From Macrosoma leucophasiata (Eukaryota > Arthropoda > Insecta > Lepidoptera > Hedylidae), in contig JAWQUS010000016.1 in NCBI GenBank assembly GCA_036365455.1, forward strand, positions 16,205,001 through 16,269,000: 64,000 bases of DNA. The letters are read 5' to 3'. The notes under the pieces were generated by a model that saw only the letters and a list, made by a program, of their open reading frames with translations, was not told where the DNA came from and did no database searches. Below, one piece after another: positions 44,088 to 55,987 of the stretch; the first letter of the stretch is position 1, and every line of letters begins with the position of its first letter. The position numbers and the translations under genes are program-made.

Positions 44088-44364
44088 TTTTTTATGTTAT
44101 GGAAGTGGCAAACAAGCATGCAGTTCACATTGATGTTAAGTGATGACTGCAGTCTATAGACCCTTACACAAAGACAGCAAAATGCAGATATGTTACCACT
44201 CCTGAGGCCTAAGGTTATGCCTCTGTGCCGGAAATTACTGGGCCGTATATAACCACCTAACCTGAACACGATAGTATTGAACACTACCACTTAGCGGCAG
44301 ATAAATTAGGCAATGCAGTGGTACCTGCGCCCTCGAGCTCCTTCACTGGAACTCTACCACCAGT
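44088..44364 (-). repeat. Family A retroposon, full length
   Basis: TTTTTTATGTTATGGAAGTG to CTACCACCAGT; all blocks present. Confidence 0.88.
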
Positions 44365-44631
44365 ATAACTAGTTAGAGCGATGAACCTTCATTAATACAT
44401 TTTCAGGTTCATTTGTTAATTACACGATCCATTATCAAGTATCAAGAAGTGACAGATTAATTAATTTTTGATTAGAATATAATTATGTACACAATATCGG
44501 AGTGCGAAATTAATTATTTTTGAGCTAACACGCATGTTTTGTTAAAGAAGAAAGAAAATATCAATTAAAACATGAAATATACTTTTTTTTTCTTTTTTCA
44601 TACACTAGATTTCTTAAAACTATTTTATTCG

Positions 44632-44868
44632 ACAGCCTCAATAGTATAGTGGTTGAAACCTACTACTGCTATGCTGAGATTCTGATCTAGGTCCAATCGT
44701 TAGGTTCGTCAGGCCTTGAATGGTAAGTGCTATACTATTTCAGTTTTAGTAGTATTATGTAGTTGTATGGTAATGATGACTATAGGCTCGCCATCGCCAT
44801 ATTACATGGAGGAATTTGCATGTATGCTTAAATACAAGCATTTGCTATCCCTTCAGTAACGTTTTTCG
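44632..44868 (+). repeat. SINE B-like, highly divergent
   Basis: GACAGCCTCAATAGTATAGT at the head and CTATCCCTTCAGTAACG at the tail, with the body blocks in order. The B box is degraded. Confidence 0.55.
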
Positions 44869-44907
44869 TAGGTAGAATTTACTTTTATATACCTATAGTT
44901 TTAACTA

Positions 44908-45147
44908 TCTATTTTAATATTATAAATAGGTAAATCTTGTAACTTTGATTGTCAGTTTGTTTGTAGGGGTTAATCTTAGGAGATACTGAACCGATCATGA
45001 AAATTCTTTCACAATCTAAAAGATATCATGAGCTATCATGATATATATACTATTCAGGAGTTCTACAGGCTATATTTGATATTTTTTATTGTGATAGCAG
45101 TAATGTAGGAAACATTGCATCTGTGCGAAGTCGAGGCGGGCTGCTAA
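44908..45147 (+). mobile_element. Helitron-like (CTGCTAA end)
   Basis: TCTATTTTAATATTATAAAT to GAGGCGGGCTGCTAA, with A before and T after. CTAA is an allowed CTRR end. Related to 31565-31871. Confidence 0.65.
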
Positions 45148-45423
45148 TATTAAATATAAGAAAATAAATGAAAACAATTCATTCGTCATAAAGATGTTCA
45201 ACTGTTCATTGTACTATGGATAAAGAGCGTCGCCGTCGGTCTGCATCATGCTGAAAAATATAATATTAAAGTAAAACCCGTCCCACTTAGACCGAAGTGC
45301 ATTGCACAATAACACAATAATATGCAGTTATATAAACGCGCACGCTTTTTTCGTTCTTGGAGTTCCAAATGCAGAGAGATAAGAATCATTGCTTTTCTTA
45401 ATTCGCTACTGTTACCAGTTCGT

Positions 45424-46066
45424 AACTGCCTCGGTAGCCTAGTGGTAGCAGGCCACTACTACTACGCCGAGGTTCTGGGTTTGATTCCCGGGTAGGGGGT
45501 TATCAGAGACTAGCGGCCCGCCCCGGCTTCGCGCGCGTGCTAAGTTACCTACCCTCTCCTATGCGTCTTAGCGTGATCTATCCTTCCTCGAGTTCTTTTA
45601 TAGTTTAGGCAGCGTACGCTAAATAAGTAACTTTTGTGGTTGATTTTTTACACATTGAGTTCGAAAAACCTAAATATCTTACGGAAACCTATTTTTTCCA
45701 AAATAAAATATAGCCTATGTTACCCGTGGATAATGTAGTTTTCGAACAGTGAAAGAGTTTTTAAAATCGGACCATTAGTTTTTGAGCCTATTCAATACAA
45801 CCAAAACAACAAACTTTTCCTCTTTAAAATATTAGTGTAGATAATGGTGTAAGTCCTTTATCTCTGGTTCTATTGAGATTTTTCCATTTTCTGGAAATTT
45901 CCCAGTACCTCGAAGTTTGGTAATATGCTTGGAGATGTCAATAGGCTCGCCACCTGTTACATGGGCCAAAACGTAACCGGCGAATCGTAAGTGTTTGCAT
46001 ATATGCTTGAATGCATGCATTTACCTCTGCCCACCCCTTCAGGGATTACAGGCGTGAAGTTACGTT
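45424..46066 (+). mobile_element. SINE B split by a Helitron
   Basis: Head (A and B boxes) at 45424-45509 and the rest at 45842-46066. Removing the insert restores the consensus line TTATCAGAGATAATGGTGTAA. Confidence 0.88.
45510..45841 (-). mobile_element. Helitron-like (CCGCTAG subtype), A/T insertion proven
   Basis: Minus strand from TCTACACTAATATTTT to GCGGGCCGCTAG, 332 bases. Target reconstructs as CAGAGA / TAATGG, without duplication. Confidence 0.85.
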
Positions 46067-46568
46067 TCACCAGTTCGTAATGTACCTTCGCGTTATTATA
46101 CACACAGAGGAAAATCATAGTAGGTGAGCAATAAGGGATTTTGAGATTTACTCGAGCGCGCCAGATTAAGCTATAATTATGGAGGATATTTAACATCTAA
46201 CACGCTCGAGTAAATTTTAATCATTACAACTCTTTGGAAAGGGTTGGTATTAACGCCATAGAATGAAACCACGTCAGATATTTAGAAGTGATGATAAGTG
46301 AACCGGACTCGTTGACAGAGAAAAAAAAAGCTTATACGAAAAGCCACCATATTGGTTCTTTGCTTTCAGAACGAGAAATTGAAACCTATCCAGCTGCAGA
46401 GTGTATGAGAAAGGGGGAGATGTAATATCTCCGAAATTATTCACCGCTGCATTGGAAGAGGACTGCAAGCTTCTGGACTAGAACGGACTTGGCATCAAAA
46501 GTATCGGCTTATTCAAGAAACTACAAAATAAATAAATGTAAAGTATTAAAAAATCTTGCTTCATGTCA
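46067..46568. other. No feature recognised
   Basis: Short inverted words GCTCGAGTAAAT / ATTTACTCGAGCGCG near 46145-46215; otherwise nothing. Confidence 0.45.
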
Positions 46569-46844
46569 ATATCGGATTTTTTTTTATGTAATGGAAGTGG
46601 AAAACACGCATGTAGTTCACATTGGTGTTAAGTGATGACTGCAGCCTATAGACATCCACACAAAGACCAAGACCAAAATGCAGATGCGTTACCACTCCTG
46701 AGGCCTAAGGTGTTTTGCCTCTGTGCCGAAAATTACAGGGCCGTACATTACCACCTGACCGGAACACTACCATTTAGCGGCAAGTATATTAGGTAATGCG
46801 GTGGTGCCTACGCCCGCGATCTGCGTCACTGGATCTCCCACCAG
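46569..46844 (-). repeat. Family A retroposon
   Basis: Full copy lacking about 10 bases in the middle (GGAACACTACC joins without CGATAGTGCT). Confidence 0.88.
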
Positions 46845-47362
46845 TATTTCAGATGTCCAAGCTTTTGTATGAAGAAGCAATATACAATCAAATAAAAAGG
46901 AAAACATAAAAACTTGTATTCAATTTTTAATCGTAAAAATGCGTTTGTAGCAATGTAACATTGTAACAAATGACGTAACGAATTTTTAACTTGTCCTTAA
47001 TGGAGACCTCGGCCCGTTGTTCGCACCTAAATACTTGATGGATGCTGTTTCCAGAGCTAATTAATCTTGTTCAGAGCCACGGGAACTTTCTAACGCTAGC
47101 AGTTTTGTAGTTTATTCATAGAAATATTTTCGTTGGAGCCCCTTTTGTGTAAGTCCCGTTTGTATCCCCATATTTCTAATTATAATGAACATAGTTGAAA
47201 ATAGATTTGACGGTGAGACATTTAAATGTAAGATAAAAAGGGAAGTAAGAGTATAATTCCGTTTTAGTTTAACCTTAAAATACTTTTTAAAAAATTTTTA
47301 GTGCACCGTGTGAGTTTCTTGTAATTTGATCCCATTTTTTTTTAATTTAATGACCGCCATAG
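46845..47362. other. No feature recognised
   Basis: Nothing supported. Confidence 0.45.
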
Positions 47363-47603
47363 TATAGGTCGCGCCACGTAAAAAGAACGCTGGAAGAAAG
47401 TAGAAGGGATGTGTTCGCGCATCGGTACACTCGCGCACGAAAGTACTAGCCCTATTGGTTTATTTTGATCTAGCTTTCGCTTGCGGTTTCGTGTATTGGT
47501 AGGCAGATTGAAAACTATATTACATAGAATAACATAAAATGAAATAAAAACACATGACGCGCAGCTTGACCGCCAGCGTTCTTTTTACGTGGCGCGACCT
47601 ATA
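47363..47603. mobile_element. MITE with perfect 31-base TIRs
   Basis: 241 bases. 47363-47393 and 47573-47603 are exact inverted copies (TATAGGTCGCGCCACG at the tip). TA/TA is the likely target, or TIRs of 29 bases with a TA duplication. A perfect TIR suggests recent activity. Confidence 0.88.
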
Positions 47604-47870
47604 ATACAACAGCGTTGGCCCGCGCTCAAGCTGCCCTGCGCTGCGCCTGTCCCGCGCCCGCGCCGCCTCGTTTGTCGTTCGGCAGTTGCAGCGCGGCGCG
47701 GCGCGGTGCAGTTTGAGCGGGGGCCCGCGTTCAAATTTAGTGTATCGCAGTTCAAAGAGTTTCTTGTATTACAACTTGGGCGGGTCCGCATTCAAACTGT
47801 GCTGCTACTGTCCTGCTTTTGGTTTGCCCAAGCCTTAAGAGCTTAGCTGCGGACCAACGGACGGACGGAC
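47604..47870. other. GC-rich, CpG-rich island of unknown role
   Basis: The only strongly CpG-rich stretch in the window (CGCGGCGCGGCGCGG around 47690). It could be a promoter or the remains of a repeat. An 85-codon frame crosses it without a known domain. It ends with (GGAC)n near 47858. Confidence 0.45.
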
Positions 47871-47944
47871 ATGGCGAAACTATAAGGGATTGTAGGTTCT
47901 CTAAAAATGTAAAGAAAAATTCAACGTTTGGACATGGTCTTTGG

Positions 47945-48015
47945 TAGCTTAGCGATAAGGGGCTCGAGATAGTTTTATCCAGAGATCATAGGTACGATCT
48001 CAGCCCGAAGTATTT
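47945..48015 (+). repeat. Possible decayed tRNA-like SINE head
   Basis: GGTAGCTTAGCGATAAGGGG resembles an A box and GGTACGATCTC a degraded B box about 45 bases on. Confidence 0.3.
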
Positions 48016-48494
48016 TTTTTTTCTTATCTTTAATTATATAATTTTGTCCATGGCAATTTAAGGGACCGGGAATTTTGAATTAATATAACAAATGCCATCA
48101 CTGCCGTAGGCTTCTGAAAATGCTGATCTTTTCCCTCTTAAGATCTTATTACTTCGTGAAAAAGAAAATATCTTATTAATTCCCAAGGTGAAAAAAAACT
48201 TCATATTAATTACATTCCCAACATTTTTACTAAGGATAAAAATCTTAGAAATCACTTTATGAAGTTAAAATGTCCAATTACAGGCTTAATTATGTACGAA
48301 GTTATCGCCCTTTGAGTTCGACCGAATTAAAAGAGTTATAAATCATTTTACAACTCCCTTTATCGCATTATCTCTGCTTGGATGGTTGTGACAACCGAAT
48401 GAATTTTCGATCAAAATTATTATGTGACCTAGAAATTTCCATTGGTTTCAACCATTGCCAATGTTTTTGGCATATATTCATTGTCATTCGATAA
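48016..48494. other. No feature recognised
   Basis: Nothing supported. Confidence 0.4.
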
Positions 48495-48783
48495 AGTTTT
48501 TATTTATGTAATGAAAGTGGCAAACAAGTAAGCAGTTCACATTGATGTTAAGTGATGACTGCAACCAATAGACACCTACACAAAGACCAGAAGTCAAAAT
48601 GCAGATGCGTTACCACTCCTGAGGCCTAAGGTGTTATGCCTTTGCGTCGGAAATTACAGGGCTGTACATTACCACCCGATCGGAACACGATACTGCTGAA
48701 CACTACCGTTTAGCGGCAAGTATATTAGGTAATGCGGTGGTGCCTACGCCCGTGAGCTCCGCCACTGGAGCTCTACCACCAGT
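48495..48783 (-). repeat. Family A retroposon, full length
   Basis: All blocks present; head ends CTACCACCAGT. Confidence 0.9.
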
Positions 48784-49114
48784 GAACACAGTGACCATCA
48801 AAATAAACATTGTTGTGTGTTAAGTTTTGTAGCCACTCATTAGAGAGTCCTTTATTTTACGCACAAAACCAAATACGAGTATAACGCTGTGCGCCACATT
48901 CCATTTTGGAAATACAAGCGCAATTAAACTTAATATAGTATAACATTTTATGACACCAAAGGCTATAAATGCGCACATAAATATAGTTCTAATGTTACCA
49001 CTATTGAATACGATTAAAATCTGACTGAACATTATCATAATATTGTCATGTTTTGACTACCTTTGATTTGTTAAATGGATTGTTCTCTAACCTACTAATA
49101 CTCGCTAATAATTA

Positions 49115-49498
49115 TCTTTCCTACATCCATACTAAAGTTTGAGAAGATAGATGAAATTCTGTTATTCTTTCTCACAAAAACCACTCAATAGATTACGATA
49201 GATTTTTTTTGTACGGATGGTGGCAAAGTAGCATGCAGGCACGGCGCACGGAGACTACGCACGTCCCACTGCAATCCAAGGATAGATAAGCGAGCTGTAC
49301 ATGGTCGTGGGCCATATTTGTGTACTCCCAGTGGAAACGTAGACCCACGTTGATAGCGATTAGATAAGAAAATATGAAGAAATTGAAGGGAAATAGAAAT
49401 AACCACAATTTTATTTCCCCATGCAAATAGTCCGTACATATCAAGCTTTGACACATTATTTAATTGTGAGGCAATACGAAGTTTGCCGGGTCAACTAG
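49115..49498 (+). mobile_element. Helitron-like family D
   Basis: Ends CGAAGTTTGCCGGGTCAACTAG (49477-49498) then T. The likely start is A then TCTTTCCTAC at 49115. The first 200 bases of the window are its reverse complement in part. Confidence 0.6.
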
Positions 49499-50392
49499 TC
49501 AAATATAAATCATTGGGAGTTTTGCATTGTGTTTATTGAAGTTTGTAGAATATGCTTCTAATTCAAAAGTAGCATTTTACTGTAAGCCGTTTTATACCAG
49601 AAAGAAGAGTTGGGTACGGTTGCAACCAGGGTTTAATTTAGCCAGACGCTGAGAGTTTTAAATTTTTTAGTTCTTTCAGTATCGAGACGTTTTTGCGGTG
49701 GGCTGTCCATGGTATCAAAGGTGTCGATTTTTTGCCTTAAGGTGGCCTTGTCTGTCTATCTCTTCACACCATAAAGGGAAAGACAAGGGTCCAAACGGTG
49801 AATGAACTTGATCGATGATGAACTAATAATGCTCATAAATTTAAAAACGCCTTATTTTAAAATACAAGCCTGCAAAGTGTTGTAACATTGTGTAAATCTA
49901 TGAAAATGATACTTATTCAGCTACGTGATATTTTATTCAACATTCATATTCCAATGCAGCGAGAAATGACGTCGTTAGGAAGTGCTCGAAATAGGAATAT
50001 ATATTTCAGCTTGTTCGGCAGCTCTATTCCAAATTGTGTACAAATACGTTGTATTGGATTTTGGACAACTATAAAAACGAACGTGAGTTCACCTTTGTCA
50101 ACCCTATAAACGTATGCGCAACGTTGACAAAGGTGTGTGCATAGATATCTATGAAGACCTACATCCTGGTTTTACACTTTATACCACTGTAAAATTCAAA
50201 ATGTTGGATGAAAAATATAATTAACATTAATTAGAACCAAAATATATTCTTTTATTATTTTTTTTAAATACATATTAACATTAATAAGAACCCAAAATTA
50301 TTTTTTACTCTATTTTTAAGTATTAGGTACTTATATTAAAAACTAAACACGTCTCAGTCATTTTCAATCCTGATTTGATTGTAGAAGAGTTG
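49499..50392. other. No gene; one hairpin
   Basis: CACCTTTGTCAAC (50090-50102) and GTTGACAAAGGTG (50123-50135) form a 13-base perfect stem with a 20-base loop. Nothing else supported. Confidence 0.5.
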
Positions 50393-50687
50393 ATTTTTTT
50401 ATGTTATGGAAGTGGTAAGCAAGCATGCAGTTAACATTGATGTTAAGTGATGACTGCAGCCTTTAGATACCCACACAAAGACCAAGGTCAAAATGCAAAT
50501 GCGTTACTACTCCTGAGGCCTAAGCCTAAGCCTAGGCCTGTTATATCTCTGTGCCGTAAATTACAGGGCCGTACATTACCACCTGACCGGAACACGATAG
50601 TGCTGAACACGGCCATTTAGCGGCAAGTACAGGTAATGTGGTGGTACCTACGCCCGCGAGCTCCGTCACTGGAGCTCTACGACCAGT
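50393..50687 (-). repeat. Family A retroposon, full length
   Basis: All blocks. Contains a short local expansion CCTAAGCCTAAGCCTAGGCC near 50518. Confidence 0.9.
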
Positions 50688-51089
50688 GAAAGTGAACAGA
50701 GTGTGTCATATGTTCATAAACAATTCATCAAAAGTTTACACTTCAATTCACCTCGCCAAAGTGTTTTAGCTCCTAAGAGCTTGACGCGGTGAAAATTTCA
50801 TTTACAAAGTGCGTCCATTACTAGTCATTTAACTTCGGTCGTTAAACTGTGGATGAAGGCAAAATTAGGGCTCGTGAAACCTCATGCGCTCTTAGTGGGG
50901 AAATTGAATGTAAGTACCTATTATATTCTGGTGCATCCCTGGTTTCTGTTTTAAGCTCGTTAACTTGGAGTTTGTGGACGTTTTTTTTTCATGTCAAAGG
51001 AGAATTCGAGTGGCTTTTGTGAAATTATAATGATTTCTGATTGTATTGTGTGTTTCTAAAAGATCTTGAACAGGCTTGGCTGTCGTGGG

Positions 51090-51290
51090 ACATGACGACC
51101 CCACCACCCACTAGCGGAAGACTTGTCTTCCACTTGTTCAGTCAATCAACCGAACAATGGCGGTCAAACCATTCTTGTGGTCGCAGGTCCTGGTTCGATT
51201 CCCGGGTCAAGGCTACCAGAGACGAAGGCGTAAAATTCTTTACCTCTCTTTGCGATTTTTCCATTTCCTGAAAGTTTCCTGGTACGTACC
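51090..51290 (+). repeat. Family N joined to SINE B
   Basis: 51090-51175 matches family N. From 51176 the sequence is SINE-B-like with a perfect B box (GGTTCGATTCCCGGG) and the GATTTTTCCATTTCCTG block. The SINE's A-box half has been replaced by family N. Confidence 0.6.
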
Positions 51291-51439
51291 TATAAATATA
51301 ACTTTGAATTATAATTAACCGACTTCGAAAAAAGAAGGAGGTTCTCAATGCGTCCGGATCCTTTTTTTTTTTCTGTATGTTCACCGATAATTTGAAAACG
51401 CCTGCACCGATTTGGACGATTTTTTTTTGTTTGAAAGTG

Positions 51440-52165
51440 TATATTGCACAGTTAGTCTCATTGTAACCATGTCAATATGCGATGATGGGATCCTGGAGAA
51501 ATCGAGGGAACTCTTCAAATTTTATAGCATACTTGAAAGATTTTCGATATTTTTTACAATAATAACCTTCCGTGTCTTGTGGCCGTATACCTCACAGGTG
51601 GGCCCATTGTCACCATATCAAGATGTGATGATGGGATCCTGGAGAAATCGAGGGAACTCTTCAAATTTCACAGCACACCTATAAGGTTTTCCATAATTCT
51701 TATAATAGAAGATAACGTTTTGTGTGTTTGCTTTCGGAAAGCACAATTTGATGAAATGGAAGTGGAACTGATGATGAAGACCATATATGGTATATTCGTA
51801 ATCGAACTACCTACTTTTACTGTAGTAACAGTTGCATGTTTGTTTAAATATTGTAATTATGAACTGTACCTGTACTAGTTTGGACATTTTTTGTTTGTTT
51901 GAAGGGGTATACCTCACAAGTGGTCCCATTGTTACCATGTCAAGATGTGATGATGGGATCCTAGAGAAATCGAGGGAACTACTCAAATTTCATAACACAC
52001 TTGAAAGGATTTAGATAACTATTGTAATTATGTTCCCTGCCATGTGTCCGTATACCTCACGCGCGGTCCCATTGTCACCATGTCAAGATGTGATGATGGG
52101 ATCCTGAAGAAATCGAGGGAACCACTCAAATTTCATAGCACACTTGAAAGTATTTCGACATTTTT
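51440..52165 (+). repeat. Family G tandem units
   Basis: Four units of roughly 110-130 bases with GTATACCTCAC, GTCCCATTGTNACCATGTCA, GATGGGATCC and AAATCGAGGGAAC, at about 51440, 51590, 51905 and 52050. Open across several units, but the repeated peptide (CDDGILEKSREL) is probably a by-product. Confidence 0.8.
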
Positions 52166-52179
52166 TATAGGAAGTGATG

Positions 52180-52497
52180 AACGTGATGATGATGGTGGTG
52201 ATCACGATGGAGTTGATGATGATGATGATGGAGGTGATGATGATGGTGGAGGTGATGATGATGGATGTGATGATGACGGAGGTGATGATGTTTTGGAGGT
52301 GATAATGATGGAGGTGATGATGATGGAGGTGATGATGATGGAGGGGATGATGATGGATGTGGTGATGATGGATGTGGTGATTATGGATGTGATGATGATG
52401 AATGTGATGACGATAGTTGTGATGATGATGATGGAAGTGTTGACGATGGAGGGGATGATGATGGATGTGATGATGATGATGAAGATGATGTTCATAT
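52180..52497 (+). repeat. (GAT/GGT)n minisatellite, left arm
   Basis: GATGATGATGGAGGT-like repeats over about 320 bases. Confidence 0.95.
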
Positions 52498-52501
52498 TAT
52501 T

Positions 52502-52765
52502 AAACTCAAACTCAAAAATTCATTTAATCACTTGGAAATAATAGAATTTGCTTGTGATAGGTCAAATTACAAATATAAAATTAAAGCGAATAACAACTGA
52601 TACGTTGATTAATATGTCAAAGTAAATAAATTAATAATAGTCCAAAAATACTTAATAATAAAAATAGGTATCAACAGAATGTTCCATACTCTCTTTTACA
52701 AACGGCAAGATAAGACTAAACAAAAAAATATGGGACATTCTTTGTCATTCACTGGCAGAGTTCCA
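52502..52765 (-). mobile_element. LINE-tail-like insertion only in the left arm
   Basis: AAACTCAAACTCAAAAATTC at its left is a known style of lepidopteran LINE end (minus strand). The right arm reads directly from GTTCATATTATT to GTGTCATGATCATC, so this is absent there. Confidence 0.65.
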
Positions 52766-53196
52766 AAGCATGTCATGATCATCATCACCACAAATGCATG
52801 TCATGATCATCATCACCACAAAATGTCCACAGCTAGACAAAGCCTTCCCAGAAGATGTTTACAGCAGTGTTGTGCGTCATAAAGAAAGAGTCATAGTTCC
52901 TATTGAAACAATCTATCACTACAGTAGCGGTTAGCGAGTTTTTTAAACATAACAAAACTATCTATCTTAAAAGCGGGTTTTATCACTACACTTTGAATTA
53001 GCCTTTTGCTTGACTGCCTAAAAACCAGCTACTAGAATAAAACCTAGATAGTTTTCGAAACCACTATTAACCTCTAGAAATGATGATAAAGACTATAGAT
53101 AGTACTTTCGTAGTTGAAATACCTACATACTATTACTGTAATACTTAATACTAATAATAGTTACACCACTAAAAAGCAAAAAATAAATTATTATTA

Positions 53197-53488
53197 TTTT
53201 TTTTTTATTTTTTTTTATGGAAGTGGCAAACAAGCATGCAGTTCACATTGATGTTAAGTGATGACTGCAGCCTATAGACACCCACACAAAGACCAAGGTC
53301 AAAATACAGATGCGTTGCCACTCATGAAGCCTAAGGTGTTATGCCTCTGTGCCGGAAATTACAGGGCCGTACATTACCACCTGACCGGAACACGATAGTG
53401 CTGAACACTACCATTTAGCGGCAAGTATATTAGGTAATGCGGTGGTGCCTACGCCCGCGAGCTCCGTCACTGGAGCTCTACCACCAGT
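53197..53488 (-). repeat. Family A retroposon, youngest-looking copy
   Basis: All blocks with few changes and a long T run at 53192-53216. It separates the left arm from a T1 element. Confidence 0.92.
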
Positions 53489-54193
53489 AGGTTGCCTATC
53501 AAAATGTAGCCGCAAGTATTTTTAAATAATTTTTTAATTTTTTATTTTTGGGACAAAATTTCGTTGCGCATGCGTGGGATGTTACTTTTACGTTGCTTGT
53601 TTTGTCACAACACGCCTTCATCTTTAAATTATTTAATTTTACATTAATAAAGTAATTTTATAGTTGTGAAAAGTAGCATCCCACGCATGCGCTATGGATT
53701 TACAAGCGTCGTATCGCTCTCCTCGTTTGACTGGTGATGTTACGCGCTAGCTATTTTTCACAATATTAACCATCCTTAACAGCCAGCAACCCTTATTTGC
53801 GGATAGATTTAATTTGGCAACTGCATACCATAATAATGAGAAAAAAAAATAGCTTTAATGTGTTCAATAACTAATTAATGTACGTCATGAACGTAAAAAC
53901 GTTTCCTTTATTATACCTGTTTACACCTGGCTGCGAAGAGGTGCGGCCAAGTGCGCAACGGCTGCCGTGAGTCTTTATATATATTGCCGTGAAGTGGACG
54001 AAATTTTATTGAAAAAACAAGTCAACGATATTTTGTTTCAAAAAAAAAAAAAAAGTTTTTTAAAAATACTTGCGGCCACATTTTGATAGGCAACCTAGTG
54101 GATTTATATTCTTTGGATCATAGATATACGTAAAAAATGGGTTTGCAGCATAAACTCGATGAACTAAATGTTTGTGTTATGGGATCGTAACCT
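53489..54193. mobile_element. Long-TIR MITE, family T1, copy 3
   Basis: Starts inside the left terminal repeat (AGGTTGCCTATCAAAATG) because its outer end is gone. It ends GGGATCGTAACCT. The core is interrupted by the foldback below. Confidence 0.8.
53550..53755. mobile_element. Foldback insert inside T1 copy 3
   Basis: GCGCATGCGTGGGATG (53565-53580) and CATCCCACGCATGCGC (53676-53691) are exact inverted 16-mers. Neither other T1 copy has this. Outer limits approximate. Confidence 0.65.
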
Positions 54194-54624
54194 ATTAGAT
54201 AACACAAATAAATGAAATTTAAATTTTACACCAAGTTTTTCAACGCCAATAATGAGTTCGAGATGAATACCGCCACTAGACATGTGAGTCCAATGTTTCA
54301 TCTGCATGAATAAGATTTTTGTACTTTTTGCAACAGACTAGGAGAAAAAGATGCATCCATTTCATAAAATTGATTCTGAGAGACTTTGGTAATGTTTCGT
54401 CAGAATACGGTGTAAATGAATTTGATTAGTAGTTCTTTTTAATAATTTCTTGAATATTTCATCAATATGAAATTACACCTAGCGCTGAACAAGTAACATA
54501 GGTAGTTTGTTTATCTATTGTTTGTTTTTATATATACAATAGTAAGCTTAATAATGTTTTAATACGATGCATGTAACACAGCCTCCCTTTTGGAAAACGT
54601 TGGCTTAGAACAACATCAATACAC
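54194..54624. other. No feature recognised
   Basis: Nothing supported. Confidence 0.45.
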
Positions 54625-54722
54625 AATTTCACACCTGTATTTCCCGAAGGAGTAGGCAGAGCTAAATGCATATGTATCCAAGCATACTAATACTATAACT
54701 ACAAGAAACACCCACGATTATG
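54625..54722 (-). repeat. SINE B 3' fragment
   Basis: TTTCACACCTGTATTTCCCG to CACCCACGATT. Confidence 0.65.
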
Positions 54723-54897
54723 AAGAAGACTGACTCAACTTTGTGAAAATAATACACAAGACTTCTGATCACGTGAAGCGTTGACCAAACGCTTTGAAAT
54801 GTCTTTAAATATTTTCACATTCGTTACTTAAACTGATTGATCACACAATTTCGCTATCGAGTCATGATAAGTAATTTGAATTGCTACGAGTATATAA

Positions 54898-55258
54898 TGA
54901 TAATGGCAACCCTTGAAACGTCTACGAGTCTTTCCCCTTTTTGGGGCGTGGCCTTGAGCTTACTCCACCACGCTGCTCCAATGCGGGTTTATGGAGATAC
55001 GGGTGAGTGGCCAACCCGCTGTCGGATGTTTTCAAACCGCGCATAAGTTCTCCGACAAGGTTTAACGACTGCTATCTATCGATCGATTCGATAGCCACCG
55101 GGACCGACGGCTTAACGTGCCCTCCGAAGCACGGAAATGAGCATTTTTATTTGCTACTACCGGTCACCCATCACACACCTGACCGCGCCCGTATGGCTTA
55201 ACCGAGTAGATTGCATGCGATCTATACCAGCCGCGGGGCCATTCGCGCTTCTCTACAT
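54898..55258 (-). repeat. Family J retroposon, full copy
   Basis: Reverse complement of 10196-10565; GATAATGGCAACCC to CGCGGGGCCATTCGCGCTTC. Confidence 0.75.
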
Positions 55259-55987
55259 GTGCCTATGTTTTGTGCGAATAAGTTTATAGGTTCCAGATTT
55301 CATATCTGTCCAAAATATAATACATGTCCGTGAGGACACAAATAAATTTAAACTCACCCTTTGTTTAAAATAAAATGAAACTGAAACGGGAGTGATTAAC
55401 ACATTTTTTACCCTTGAAAAAAAAAGGTGCATTCATATGAACAGAGACAGAACCGTTAATTATAGGCCGCGTACAAGCAAACGAAAAGGGAGGGGAGCTA
55501 AATTTATCACAAAATCTGATGCTTAAACGATCGTCCTTTTTCTCTTTGACAGTACAAAAAAATAATTAAGACTGGAGACGAAGCGAGGCCACTTTGACTG
55601 TAATAAAACACACCGTGTTGAGTGACTTTTCTCGCGAGCCATTTATAATTTTGGACTGTTTGGAATTTTTAACTACTTTAATGAGATATTGCACCCGTGT
55701 TTCCATGGAAACGGTTCACGCTATCACATTCAGTCTTAAAATTTTGTTTGGCTATAACTTTGGTAATGGGATGTTAAAGTGATTTATGGTCACTTTATGA
55801 TACAGGTGAAACTTGTATGCGACATTTTTTTATTTCATGGTCCCTTTGTTTGTAATTTTATAGGAGACAGTAAATGTAGTTTGTGTTTTCATAATAAGAG
55901 TGTTATGAAGTCAAATGTGAGTATAATTAATTGACAAGCTCACAGTAAAAAATGTATTTTTATTTTTTATTCTTGGGGTCTTGGGGC
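55259..55987. other. No feature recognised
   Basis: Nothing supported. Confidence 0.45.

Larger units (their letters stand above)
51371..53188. repeat. Large inverted duplication, left arm
   Basis: Inverted counterpart of 56545-60190. Blocks in order: TGTATGTTCACCGATAATTT, repeated units containing GATGATGGGATCCTGGAGAA, TTGCATGTTTGTTTAAATAT, a (GAT)n minisatellite, an RTE-like end, and AAAAGCGGGTTTTATCAC to TTACACCACTAAAAAGC. By my count about 7 differences in a 185-base sample (51700-51885 against 59120-59300). Confidence 0.88.

Noticed and set aside
47589..47846. 85-codon ORF in the CpG-rich island
   Set aside because: Starts inside the MITE terminal repeat; compositional bias alone keeps it open.
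51412..52014. Repeated CDDGILEKSREL peptides as a tandem-domain protein
   Set aside because: The DNA units recur in both arms in inverse orientation with stops between; no start, no conserved domain.
52044..52541. 165-codon Asp/Gly/Met-rich open frame and its mirror at 57002-57436
   Set aside because: The frame is created by the (GAT)n minisatellite, open in several frames and both strands.
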